NCBI RefSeq assembly: GCF_024189315.1 | Contig: NZ_JAIZEO010000001.1 | Coordinates: forward strand, 1,420,837 to 1,484,836 | Source of the DNA: Halobacillus sp. A5 | GTDB lineage: Bacteria > Bacillota > Bacilli > Bacillales > Halobacillaceae | Length of the DNA: 64,000 nt | Direction: 5' to 3' | Part shown: in pieces, positions 55,798-63,620 of the stretch | Position numbering within the stretch: position 1 is the stretch's first letter | How the letters are laid out: the number at the start of each line of letters is the position of its first letter | Made by a program: the position numbers and the translations under genes | The notes under the pieces: model-generated | Told to the model about the DNA's origin: nothing | The model's input: the letters and a program-made list of their open reading frames with translations, nothing else | Databases searched by the model: none

Positions 55798-57228
55798 TTA
55801 AACGACGTTCTTTTTCTTTTCTTCTTCAAAATCAAGTTTTTCCCAGGTTTCAGAATTACTGATTCCCAGCTTACTAGGCTCAAATACCGGCTCTTTGTTT
55901 TGCTTCCTTTGAGACATATAATCAGAAAGAACAGTAAATGAGATTTTACTCAGCCTGATGACGGCATACATGTTAATAATCGTCATTAAAGCCATAAATA
56001 CATCAGCCAATGCCCAAACGAGGTCAAGGCTGGCAACTGCTCCAAACATAACCATGGCTAAAGAACCAATACGATAGATTAAGATCGCATTTGGGCTTTC
56101 CTTAATAAATTCAATGTTTTTCTCGCCATAATAGTAACTTCCAGCAATTGAACTAAAAGCAAAAAGGAAAATAGCAATAGTTACAAATATTCCAGCCCAT
56201 TCACCGATCTGAAGAGCCAGGGAGTCCTGCAGTAAAGTGATTCCCGCTTCTGTACCAAACTCAGCCTGGTCAGAAACAAGAATAATGAATGCTGTAGCAG
56301 AACATACCACTAATGTATCCAGGAAAACACCTGCTGCTTGTATAAAGCCCTGCTTCGCAGGGTGAGATACGTGAGAAGATGCAGCTGCGTTCGGTGCACT
56401 ACCCATACCAGCTTCGTTCGAGAAAAGTCCACGGTTTACACCCTGCATAATAGCAGCCCCGATGCCTCCTCCAATCACCTGTTCAAATCCAAATGCATTT
56501 GCGAAGATAAATCCAATAATCCCCGGCAATGCTGTGATGTTCATTGCCACCACTATTAACGCAATTATAATATAAATAGCAGCCATAATAGGCACTACAA
56601 TACTGGAAAAGTTAGCAATGCGGTGCACCCCTCCGAATATAACAATGGCTGATAATATCACTAACGCAATTCCAACTATTGGAGTAGGAATATTAAAAGA
56701 AGAATTAATAGACTCAGCAATCGTATTACTTTGTACAGAATTAAAGATAAGTCCGAAAGTTACAGCGATCATAATGGCAAATGCAATTCCAACCCAACGC
56801 TGTTTCAGTCCCTTCTCTATATAGTAAGCCGGTCCGCCTTTAAAAGCGTCTTTCCCGTCTCTTACTTTATAGACCTGAGCTAATGTACTTTCCATAAATG
56901 CCGTAGCGCCACCTACAAGAGCAACAACCCACATCCAGAAGATAGCCCCTGGTCCGCCCATAGTCAAAGCTACAGCAACACCCGCTAAGTTCCCTGTACC
57001 AATTCGGCTTGCGGATCCTATACAAAAAGATTTAAAAGCTGATATTTCTTTCCCGTTGTTACCTGGTGTCTTCTCAAATAAAACACGCATTGTTTCTTTT
57101 AAATACCTAAACTGAACAAACCGTGAAAAGATTGTAAAGAATAGTCCTGCTCCTAGTAGTACTGGAATCGTTAAGTATGTGGACAACAAGTTATTAATTT
57201 GTCCTACAATTTCCATAATCAGATCCAT
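55798..57228 (-). CDS. Sodium:alanine/glycine symporter family protein (AgcS)
   Basis: This 476-residue protein has about ten hydrophobic segments and AgcS motifs: SFCIGSASRIGTGNLAGVAVALTMGGPGAIFWMWVVALVG and GANRGLFSNEAGMGSAPNAAA-like MQGVNRGLFSNEAGMGS. It imports alanine, glycine or glutamine with Na+. A promoter TTGTTT-N17-TATTCT (57279-57307) sits about 55 bp upstream. No glycine riboswitch is seen in the leader. Confidence 0.88.
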   Translation of the reverse strand: MDLIMEIVGQINNLLSTYLTIPVLLGAGLFFTIFSRFVQFRYLKETMRVLFEKTPGNNGKEISAFKSFCIGSASRIGTGNLAGVAVALTMGGPGAIFWMWVVALVGGATAFMESTLAQVYKVRDGKDAFKGGPAYYIEKGLKQRWVGIAFAIMIAVTFGLIFNSVQSNTIAESINSSFNIPTPIVGIALVILSAIVIFGGVHRIANFSSIVVPIMAAIYIIIALIVVAMNITALPGIIGFIFANAFGFEQVIGGGIGAAIMQGVNRGLFSNEAGMGSAPNAAASSHVSHPAKQGFIQAAGVFLDTLVVCSATAFIILVSDQAEFGTEAGITLLQDSLALQIGEWAGIFVTIAIFLFAFSSIAGSYYYGEKNIEFIKESPNAILIYRIGSLAMVMFGAVASLDLVWALADVFMALMTIINMYAVIRLSKISFTVLSDYMSQRKQNKEPVFEPSKLGISNSETWEKLDFEEEKKKNVV

Positions 57229-57278
57229 TTTTCCACTCCTTGGTAATTTGTTGGATTATTCTGAAATTTACATACATA

Positions 57279-57307
57279 AGAATAGCATAAAAAATGATAA
57301 CAAACAA
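57279..57307 (-). promoter_or_regulatory. Probable promoter of the alanine symporter gene
   Basis: On the minus strand -35 TTGTTT and -10 TATTCT are spaced by 17 bp. Confidence 0.45.
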
Positions 57308-57454
57308 CTAATTTCGAGGAATTATGCACTCTTAGTAATGATGACTATTGTATCATATAATGTTATTATTATTAACATAATAGTTAAAAAACTATAAAAA
57401 ATCTGTTAATTTCGCCCTAAAACTTAAAAAAATTTATTATATTATAGTATATTT

Positions 57455-57665
57455 GGAGCACTTAAAATAAGCTTAATAACCTCTGAGACTTAGGTACCGT
57501 ACCTCAGGTTATTGGCTTTGACATCCCCCGCAGGAATTGTCATGCAGCTTAGCATTTAAACCGTGAGTAACCTCTCAAGTATGCCGGTGCCGGCAACAGG
57601 TGGATATCAGCAGGTATCCTATTTTTTTCTGATACCCCAACAAATATTGTAGAGACCCTTTTTTG
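57455..57665. other. Structured gene-free stretch between the symporter and the tRNA operon terminator
   Basis: Multiple hairpins occur: AATAAC/GTTATT with CTGAG/CTCAG (57476-57514), TGACA/TGTCA, TGCCGG/CCGGCA and GGTATC/GATACC. Such density suggests a folded RNA, but no known riboswitch or sRNA class fits, and orientation is uncertain. A TATTATATTATAGTAT promoter-like segment lies upstream on the plus strand. Confidence 0.3.
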
Positions 57666-57668
57666 AGC

Positions 57669-57697
57669 ATAAAAAAAATCGCTGTAATAAGCGATTT
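57669..57697 (-). terminator. Terminator, probably the original end of the rRNA/tRNA operon
   Basis: On the minus strand AAATCGC pairs with GCGATTT around an eight-base loop, followed by eight T. It lies 22 bp after the tRNA-Leu 3' remnant, in the position expected for the tRNA operon terminator before the island inserted. Confidence 0.75.
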
Positions 57698-57719
57698 CCG
57701 TAGTAAATATAAATTTTTC

Positions 57720-57774
57720 AGTACCGGTGGTCGGGTTCGAACCGACACTCCGTGAGGAACACGATTTTGAGTCG
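57720..57774. repeat. Attachment site copy (orphan tRNA-Leu 3' part)
   Basis: Identical to 62116-62170 over 55 bp, then diverges on both sides. It contains the T arm, variable arm and anticodon loop (TCAAAAT) of tRNA-Leu but lacks the 5' half, so it is not a functional tRNA gene. Confidence 0.88.
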
Positions 57775-57831
57775 GTTCCGCTGGGAATCGTTTAACGAAC
57801 CGGCTATGAACGCTTTCATGACGTGATTTAG

Positions 57832-57853
57832 CGTGGATTCGACGATAATTCAC
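57832..57853. repeat. Arm-site-like motif near the left island end
   Basis: CGTGGATTCGACG followed by ATAATTCAC resembles CGTGGATTCATCG followed by TCAAATATTCAC at 62039-62063 near the other end. Candidate integrase or excisionase binding site. Confidence 0.4.
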
Positions 57854-57991
57854 AAGATGGGCAACGCGCACAACTCTGGTGCTTACCGCCCCTGCGTTAA
57901 TCTTATTGTATAAGCAAATGCACTTCTGGTCAATTTCACAGGTAGAATATGGTAGAATATTGTTATAAGTTTAATATTAGGAGGGATTGTA

Positions 57992-58657
57992 ATGGGGGCA
58001 ATATTTAGACAAGTTAATAATTTTGCTCATGAACTTGCAAAAATACGCCTGGATACAATTGACAGCTATGTAGAACAAATGGAACATGCCATTAATGAAA
58101 AGTCTGAGCAACTTGCGCGAATAACGGAAGAAAGAGCAAAAGATATGCCCGAGGAAGTAGCAGATGAGTATTATGAATTCCATTATGATGATTTTCACCG
58201 ATTAGAAAGAGATTTTCCTAGTTTACTGCGCTATTCTATTGTAACAGCTGTTATTTCCACTATTGAACAAGCCTTAGTGCGTACATGCAGAAGTCATTAT
58301 GATGAGAATCCAAACCTTAAACATTACCGAAAATATGGGGATAAAAACAATCTTGAGAAATTTTCTTATTATATAATGGAACAGATGAACATCGACTTTC
58401 CTAATGAAAGCGAAGAATGGGAGTTTATTTTAAACGTATACAATGTTCGCAATAATATTGTTCATTCTAATGGTAGAATAAATGACGGTAAAGATGTAGA
58501 AGGCTTAAAGAACTCTATACAAGAATTACCTTTCGTATCTTCAAGTCATGAAAAAGAAATACACATAGATAAGGAATTCTGTCCTTTACTCATAAAAAAC
58601 ACACAAATATTATTGAATAGTGTTTTCACAAAAATTAAAGAAAGCATTTCAAATTAA
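57992..58657 (+). CDS. HEPN-like protein in the integrative island
   Basis: ATG at 57992 has AGGAGGGA upstream. The 221-residue product is all-helical by composition. The N-terminus is coiled-coil-like (EQMEHAINEKSEQLARITEERAKD). The central segment SLLRYSIVTAVISTIEQALVRTCRSHY, then VYNVRNNIVHSNGRI, contains RNNIVH, the RNxxxH signature of HEPN ribonuclease domains. HEPN proteins occur in toxin-antitoxin, abortive infection and other defence systems. No antitoxin partner is adjacent. Family assignment rests on the motif; activity is inferred. Confidence 0.6.
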   Translation: MGAIFRQVNNFAHELAKIRLDTIDSYVEQMEHAINEKSEQLARITEERAKDMPEEVADEYYEFHYDDFHRLERDFPSLLRYSIVTAVISTIEQALVRTCRSHYDENPNLKHYRKYGDKNNLEKFSYYIMEQMNIDFPNESEEWEFILNVYNVRNNIVHSNGRINDGKDVEGLKNSIQELPFVSSSHEKEIHIDKEFCPLLIKNTQILLNSVFTKIKESISN

Positions 58658-58659
58658 TT

Positions 58660-59062
58660 ATGGAAGAAACTTTATTTCAATTCGGCGAATACCTAACGAA
58701 TCTAGGATTATCACTAACGCCATTCAGCGTCCTGCGGGGGTTTCGTTGGGAACAACTATCAGTGCGGCGTTATTCGGTGAGATTGCGGTGCATGACGCGT
58801 TACAAACGGAACATTTCGAAAAAATTACAGAAAATTTTTTGTACCCGGCGATTTTGCGGACACCATAGCATTGTTTCGGTCGTCCGGGGAAGTCGACCAT
58901 CGCTTGACCGCCCCGGGAGTATTACAACGAACATCAACCATCATCCATCCATTTTGCCCCCATTCACATAGCGCACTATTTACAGTAGTACGGTATGCAT
59001 CGTTTCAATCGTTGATTTGTCGCGGTTCATTAGCGCATTCATCCGAGTCATTTATTGTTTAG
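58660..59062 (+). pseudogene. Possible decayed coding region in the island
   Basis: A frame starts MEETLFQFGEYLTNLGLSL at 58660. After a GGGGG run near 58736 the protein-like reading moves to another frame (VSLGTTISAALFGEIAVHDA, stop near 58868) and then to a third (TIALFRSSGEVDHRL, to 59062). This suggests a gene broken by two frame changes, but no homologue is recognised and chance is possible. Confidence 0.25.
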
Positions 59063-59675
59063 ACGCACACGATTCGTTTTATTCATCGTTTATGCAATGA
59101 TTATTCAACGTGCAACTGGTTCGATTAATTGCGACTGTTCAGCAGTAACGAACGTTGATATATCAATTGTTGTTCGTATGTAATGCGATGTGATTTGTGC
59201 TGCAATGCGGTTGGTGTGCGGTTCTGCGGTCGATGGAAAGTTTTCGAAGTGCTGCGTGAGCGGCGTCGTCTGCCCGATAAAATGTTGCAATCACAACGGC
59301 ATCACAACGTCATCACACCGCAGCCATACGCTCTGTTCACCCTATTACATAACGCCAGTTGTCGGCATATTCTTGACACCTATTTTCCGCAGAAAATATC
59401 ACTTGTATGACGCAATCTACCGCTATTTAATCCGCCGTATAAACGCCATATCCCCGCCAAATAACCGCCCTGGGATGCGACCAATACCGTTAATATCCCT
59501 GTTTTAATGGACGCGGTATGCCCCGTATATGTGCGCAGAATAACGTCCCATTTGTATATGAAATATTGCGCGCTGAATGGAAAATTGCGGCATTTAGCAG
59601 GAAAATATACCCTTATGTCGAATGTAGTAATGTTGGAAGTATTTTGCGTTAGATTTTCAGTAGGGGGAATAAACG
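59063..59675. other. Gene-free, CpG-rich segment of the island
   Basis: No frame with a ribosome binding site and consistent protein-like composition is seen on either strand. The stretch is richer in CG dinucleotides than the flanking host DNA, like the integrase gene. It could be non-coding, a replication or regulatory region, or decayed genes. A GGGGGAATAAACG ribosome binding site for the next gene ends it. Confidence 0.4.
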
Positions 59676-60317
59676 ATGGAAGTTAACGAAGTTGTCAACG
59701 TTCTAGTTGAACAGAACAAGCATTTTAAAGACATGGTGTGGTTAGCTGTCGGGGGAATATTGACCATTGTTGCGGCAGCCTTCATTATATTCGGCTTTAT
59801 GTTCCGTTCATTTAAAAAGGGGGAAGTCGAAAGTCTTCAAAGAGAAATTGAAAGCAATATACAAAATGAATACATTGAAAAAATAAAAGAAGAGTTAGAA
59901 GAGTTTGCGCATAGAAAGATAGAGGGTTTAAGCAAGAACTTACAAGAAGATATAGGTAGTTTAAAAGGCATCATGAACCACACCCAAAGGACTATAAAAG
60001 AAAGAGAAGAATCGTTATCAGAACTTATCCGTAGTTTAGAAGCTAATATTTATATACTTGAAGGAGATTTATGGGAACAAAGAGAAATATTTTCAAATTC
60101 AATTAACCGTTATGTTGATGCGGGATTTATATACCAAGAAATAGATAAAGACCAACACAATTTCCTATTAGACCATATAGATAAGTGGCTGGACAAAAAT
60201 TCTTACCTTGACTTTTATCACAAAAAAAGATTACAAGACTACCTTGACAATTTAAGTAGTGATTACTCAAAAATGGCTGAAAAGTTAACTAAAAAAGTGT
60301 TAGAGAGAAAAAACTAA
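59676..60317 (+). CDS. Membrane-anchored coiled-coil protein of unknown function (island)
   Basis: This 213-residue protein has a short N-terminus, one membrane helix (MVWLAVGGILTIVAAAFIIFGFMF, about residues 20-43), then a long heptad-rich coiled coil (about 50-120, KIKEELEEFAHRKIEGLSKNLQEDI) and a C-terminal helical region. ATG follows AGGGGG. The next gene starts 21 bp after its stop, so they form a two-gene operon. No catalytic motif or known family is recognised. Confidence 0.65.
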   Translation: MEVNEVVNVLVEQNKHFKDMVWLAVGGILTIVAAAFIIFGFMFRSFKKGEVESLQREIESNIQNEYIEKIKEELEEFAHRKIEGLSKNLQEDIGSLKGIMNHTQRTIKEREESLSELIRSLEANIYILEGDLWEQREIFSNSINRYVDAGFIYQEIDKDQHNFLLDHIDKWLDKNSYLDFYHKKRLQDYLDNLSSDYSKMAEKLTKKVLERKN

Positions 60318-60338
60318 AATTCACAAGGGGGTAATCCA

Positions 60339-61004
60339 TTGAAGTTCGAAAGTCAATATCTGATTAAATGGGGAATGCCGGGTTGGGTATTTATGTTGTT
60401 AGTATTACCAGTTTTATATTTAGGTGGTACTATTGATTCGACTGGAATTCAAAACATGCATACAATTAGTGCTGCATTCGCTTTAACCTTAATAGGAATA
60501 GTGGTGGGATATATAATTTATCAAATATATTTCGTATTATCATGGATTTACCAGCCGCCAGAAAAGAGAAATATAAATAAGATTATAGAAATAGTGCAAC
60601 ATAAAGGAATTGAAGTACCGAAAAATTGGAATGAAAGATTTTTTCTAATCGAATACTTATGGCACGCGAATGTTAAAGAATTAGAAGAATATAAGATGAT
60701 TTATTATTCAAATAGGTATTCTTACCTTCTAACACGTAAACATGAAATTGGCGCACTATTAACAAGTTTTGGTTTATGTATAGTCCCTGTATCAGTAGAA
60801 TTAATATCTGCCCCTTCCCTATTATTATTTGGGATATTCCTTTTTACGTGTGTAATGTCGTGGGTGCTATTCAAAACTTTTAACTATTACTCAACGAATG
60901 TAGAATATGTAGTTGCTCGGTTTATGGATGAAATATTACCGCCAGCGCGCGAAAATAATACCCCTAAAAACGAAAAGGAAAAACCGCCAGTAGACGTATA
61001 TTAA
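60339..61004 (+). CDS. Four-helix membrane protein of unknown function (island)
   Basis: TTG at 60339 with AAGGGGGT nine bases upstream starts a 221-residue protein. Hydrophobic segments lie near residues 14-30, 43-70, 135-157 and 159-178, with a cytoplasmic loop of about 65 residues between the second and third. The C-terminus is Pro/Lys/Glu-rich (NTPKNEKEKPPVDVY) and overlaps a bidirectional terminator. Not recognised. Confidence 0.65.
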   Translation: MKFESQYLIKWGMPGWVFMLLVLPVLYLGGTIDSTGIQNMHTISAAFALTLIGIVVGYIIYQIYFVLSWIYQPPEKRNINKIIEIVQHKGIEVPKNWNERFFLIEYLWHANVKELEEYKMIYYSNRYSYLLTRKHEIGALLTSFGLCIVPVSVELISAPSLLLFGIFLFTCVMSWVLFKTFNYYSTNVEYVVARFMDEILPPARENNTPKNEKEKPPVDVY

Positions 61005-61026
61005 TCGTCACCGGCGGTTGTTTTTA
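60983..61026. terminator. Bidirectional terminator between the membrane operon and integrase
   Basis: AAACCGCC-AGT and ACC-GGCGGTT pair, with inner GACG/CGTC, followed by GTTTTTATT on the plus strand and TTTTTCC on the minus strand. Confidence 0.75.
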
Positions 61027-61977
61027 TTCTATTCCATTTTCAATCGCATTCTTTAAATCTTGCGAATAAATGGCAACGTACTTTTTCAATACCGATAAAT
61101 CACTGTGACCCATTAACGCTTGTACAGTAAACACATCAGTTCCAGACGCAATCTTGTTCTTTGCGAACGTTCGGCGAAATGTATGCGGGCTAGTAGCGAC
61201 ATCATCTGATAAACCCGTTCTCTTACCGTAATATGCGACTCGCTGCTGTATTTGTCGCCTAGACAGGGGTTTATCCTCATACGTAATAAATAATGCGTTG
61301 ACGCCGGGTATTTGACCTCTTTCGGTCACCCACGCGGACATCGTGGCATGTAATCGCTTTGTCATCGGTATGCGACGGGCATGGGTATTCTTTGCGTGCT
61401 GGATATTGATTGCGCCATCTTCAAAGTCGATGTCATGCGTGCGCAACGATGACAGTTCATTTAATCGAATACCCGTGTGCGCAAACATCAACATAATCGA
61501 ATAATCACGCAGACCCGTGAACGTGGTTATATCAGGCGCGTCCAGTATTCGTTTTAATTGCGATGGCGAAAAAGTGTCCCCGACCGTGTGCCGCGTCTTT
61601 AGCAGTTTGACTTCGTCGAAAGGATTTCTCTTTAACCATTGCTTGCGGTAACAAAACGAATAAAACGCACGAACTGCACGCAATCGAGAATTAATAGTAT
61701 TACGTGATTTGCCGACATCCATTTCCGCCGATATAAACAGTTCAATATCTTGCGGTTTAATCTTATGAACTCTTACTATATCCAATGCATCCAGTTCGAC
61801 CATTTTGCGTCTGTATAAATCCAGTTCTCTACGATAAAAGGTGACAGTTGCATCCGACAACCCGCGCAATTCTGACGACTGTATGAACGCTTTGAGTGCT
61901 TCATCGAATGACGTAACATTCCCCGGCTTAATTGTGTTAACCACTTGTGAATCGACTTTTCTTCTGCGTTTAACCAT
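61024..61977 (-). CDS. Tyrosine recombinase / integrase of the tRNA-Leu island
   Basis: This 317-residue protein has an N-terminal SAM-like core-binding domain (FIQSSELRGLSDATVTFYRREL) and a C-terminal catalytic domain with Arg in HTGIRLNELSSLR, the HTFRRTF motif (His-x-x-Arg) and LMGHSDLSVLKKYVAI with the nucleophile Tyr. It should recombine the 55-bp att sites. The gene lies adjacent to the intact tRNA-Leu and is transcribed in the same direction as the tRNA operon. Start ATG follows GGGGG, like the other island genes. Confidence 0.9.
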   Translation of the reverse strand: MVKRRRKVDSQVVNTIKPGNVTSFDEALKAFIQSSELRGLSDATVTFYRRELDLYRRKMVELDALDIVRVHKIKPQDIELFISAEMDVGKSRNTINSRLRAVRAFYSFCYRKQWLKRNPFDEVKLLKTRHTVGDTFSPSQLKRILDAPDITTFTGLRDYSIMLMFAHTGIRLNELSSLRTHDIDFEDGAINIQHAKNTHARRIPMTKRLHATMSAWVTERGQIPGVNALFITYEDKPLSRRQIQQRVAYYGKRTGLSDDVATSPHTFRRTFAKNKIASGTDVFTVQALMGHSDLSVLKKYVAIYSQDLKNAIENGIE

Positions 61978-62038
61978 AAATAAACCCCCATGAAATTAAT
62001 CACAGGGGCGGCGCACACGATTCATGCGCACGATTTTT

Positions 62039-62063
62039 CGTGGATTCATCGTCAAATATTCAC
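62039..62063. repeat. Arm-site-like motif near the right island end
   Basis: CGTGGATTCATCG followed by TCAAATATTCAC resembles 57832-57853. It sits between the integrase start and the tRNA-Leu. Confidence 0.4.
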
Positions 62064-62070
62064 GCTTTTT

Positions 62071-62106
62071 AAATTAAAAAAAGACCTCATGACTTCCGTC
62101 ATGACG
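62071..62106 (-). terminator. Island-borne terminator directly after tRNA-Leu
   Basis: On the minus strand TCATGAC pairs with GTCATGA (four-base loop), followed by GGTC and TTTTTTT. It is within the island and would stop tRNA operon transcription before the integrase, replacing the displaced native terminator. Confidence 0.6.
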
Positions 62107-62115
62107 CCGTTCTGT

Positions 62116-62170
62116 AGTACCGGTGGTCGGGTTCGAACCGACACTCCGTGAGGAACACGATTTTGAGTCG
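62116..62170. repeat. Attachment site copy within the intact tRNA-Leu
   Basis: Perfect 55-bp match to 57720-57774; overlaps the 3' part of the functional tRNA-Leu(CAA). Confidence 0.88.
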
Positions 62171-62199
62171 TGCGCGTCTGCCAATTCCGCCACACCGGC
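62118..62199 (-). tRNA. tRNA-Leu(CAA), integration target
   Basis: Minus-strand cloverleaf with GCCGGTG/CACCGGT acceptor, long variable arm (class II), anticodon CAA in ACTCAAAAT, T arm GGTTCGAACC. CCA is not encoded. Last tRNA of the operon; its 3' part is the att site. Confidence 0.95.
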
Positions 62200-62205
62200 A
62201 TTTCA

Positions 62206-62279
62206 TGGAGGCGGCAACCGGAATCGAACCGGTGATAAAGGAGTTGCAGTCCTCTGCCTTACCGCTTGGCTATGCCGCC
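62206..62279 (-). tRNA. tRNA-Cys(GCA)
   Basis: GGCGGCA acceptor, anticodon GCA in ACTGCAACT, T arm TTCGAATCC and encoded CCA on the minus strand. Confidence 0.95.
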
Positions 62280-62339
62280 ATTGAAATAAAGGATTTAATA
62301 GATTATATTCATTAATTTTATAGGTGATGCAATATATTC

Positions 62340-62414
62340 TGGAGCGGGAGACGGGATTCGAACCCGCGACCCCCACCTTGGCAAGGTGGTGTTCTACCAC
62401 TGAACTACTCCCGC
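62340..62414 (-). tRNA. tRNA-Gly(GCC)
   Basis: GCGGGAG acceptor, anticodon GCC in CTTGCCAAG, T arm TTCGAATCC, encoded CCA. Confidence 0.95.
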
Positions 62415-62422
62415 AGTATAAA

Positions 62423-62497
62423 TGGCTGGGCTAGCTGGATTCGAACCAGCGCATGACGGTACCAAAAACCGTTGCCTTACCGCTTGGCTATAGCCCA
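62423..62497 (-). tRNA. tRNA-Gln(TTG)
   Basis: TGGGCTA acceptor, anticodon TTG in TTTTTGGTA, T arm TTCGAATCC, encoded CCA. Confidence 0.95.
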
Positions 62498-62518
62498 TTA
62501 ATTGACTAGATAAAAAAA

Positions 62519-62595
62519 TGGGGCGGCTGATGGGAATCGAACCCACGAATGCCGGAACCACAATCCGGTGCGTTAACCACTTCGCCACAACCGCC
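62519..62595 (-). tRNA. tRNA-His(GTG)
   Basis: GGCGGTT acceptor, anticodon GTG in ATTGTGGTT, T arm TTCGATTCC, encoded CCA. Confidence 0.95.
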
Positions 62596-62606
62596 ACAAA
62601 ACAAAG

Positions 62607-62677
62607 CAGGGGTAGTAGGAATCGAACCCACATTGACGGTTTTGGAGACCGTAGTTTTACCATTAAACTATACCCCT
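62607..62677 (-). tRNA. tRNA-Trp(CCA)
   Basis: AGGGGTA/TACCCCT acceptor, anticodon CCA in TCTCCAAAA, T arm TTCGATTCC. The 3' CCA is not encoded. Confidence 0.93.
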
Positions 62678-62697
62678 ATTTGAAATATTAAATTAAA

Positions 62698-62783
62698 TGG
62701 TGGAGGGAGTAGGACTCGAACCTACGAACCCGATGGGAGCGGATTTACAGTCCGCCGCGTTTGGCCAACTTCGCTATCCCTCC
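62698..62783 (-). tRNA. tRNA-Tyr(GTA)
   Basis: GGAGGGA acceptor, anticodon GTA in ACTGTAAAT, long variable arm, T arm TTCGAGTCC, encoded CCA. Confidence 0.95.
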
Positions 62784-62801
62784 ATGTACAATAAATCTTC
62801 A

Positions 62802-62877
<76 letters not shown>

Positions 62878-62890
62878 TAGTCAAAAAAGA

Positions 62891-62966
<76 letters not shown>

Positions 62967-63005
62967 AAACAGTTTAGTGAACTAGCTTATGTAAAAAGTA
63001 ATCAG

Positions 63006-63082
63006 TGGCGGTCCGGACGGGACTCGAACCCGCGACCTCCTGCGTGACAGGCAGGCATTCTAACCAACTGAACTACCGGACC
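63006..63082 (-). tRNA. tRNA-Asp(GTC)
   Basis: GGTCCGG acceptor, anticodon GTC in CTGTCACGC, T arm TTCGAGTCC, encoded CCA. Confidence 0.95.
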
Positions 63083-63102
63083 GTTATAAAATGTACTTTA
63101 GA

Positions 63103-63231
<129 letters not shown>

Positions 63232-63263
63232 ATAATGTAGACGCATTGTCTACTATAGATAAA

Positions 63264-63339
63264 TGGTGGAGGATGCAGGGCTCGAACCTGCGACCCCTTG
63301 CTTGTAAGGCAAGTGCTCTCCCAGCTGAGCTAATCCTCC
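63264..63339 (-). tRNA. tRNA-Val(TAC)
   Basis: GGAGGAT acceptor, anticodon TAC in CTTACAAG, T arm TTCGAGCCC, encoded CCA. Confidence 0.95.
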
Positions 63340-63345
63340 AATGAG

Positions 63346-63420
63346 TGGTGACCCGTACGGGATTCGAACCCGTGATACCGCCGTGAAAGGGCGGTGTCTT
63401 AACCACTTGACCAACGGGCC
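63346..63420 (-). tRNA. tRNA-Glu(TTC)
   Basis: GGCCCGT acceptor, anticodon TTC in CTTTCACG, T arm TTCGAATCC, encoded CCA. Confidence 0.95.
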
Positions 63421-63435
63421 AGTCGTAAATGAAAA

Positions 63436-63528
63436 TGGCGGAGAGCGAGGGATTCGAACCCTCGAAACCGCGAAAACGGTTTACACGAATTCCAATCGTG
63501 CTCCTTCGGCCAGCTCGGACAGCTCTCC
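63436..63528 (-). tRNA. tRNA-Ser(GGA)
   Basis: GGAGAGC acceptor, anticodon GGA in ATTGGAATT, long variable arm, T arm TTCGAATCC, encoded CCA. Confidence 0.95.
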
Positions 63529-63535
63529 AGAAGAA

Positions 63536-63610
63536 TGGCTCCACAGGTAGGATTCGAACCTACGACCGATCGGTTAACAGCCGATTGCTCTACCACTGAG
63601 CTACTGTGGA
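63536..63610 (-). tRNA. tRNA-Asn(GTT)
   Basis: TCCACAG acceptor, anticodon GTT in CTGTTAACC, T arm TTCGAATCC, encoded CCA. First tRNA after 5S. Confidence 0.95.
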
Positions 63611-63620
63611 ATAATGTATA

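Larger units (their letters stand above)
57720..62170. mobile_element. Integrative element in tRNA-Leu(CAA), about 4.4 kb
   Basis: The boundaries are perfect 55-bp direct repeats (57720-57774 and 62116-62170) that represent the 3' two thirds of tRNA-Leu(CAA). The intact tRNA is at 62118-62199; the other copy is an orphan. Between them lie an integrase gene next to the intact tRNA, a HEPN-like gene, a two-gene membrane operon and 1 kb without a clear gene. There are no phage structural, replication or conjugation genes, so it is a minimal integrative island or decayed satellite. Confidence 0.85.

Noticed and set aside
57229..57480. Glycine riboswitch upstream of the alanine symporter
   Set aside because: The tandem glycine aptamer signatures are absent; only a promoter-like element is visible.
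57575..57871. A 98-codon minus-strand frame over the orphan tRNA copy
   Set aside because: It covers a tRNA remnant and a terminator and has no ribosome binding site.
58660..58971. A 103-codon plus-strand frame in the island
   Set aside because: Only the first 25 codons look protein-like; the remainder is Arg/Ser/His-rich and typical of a wrong frame, so it is not listed as an intact gene.
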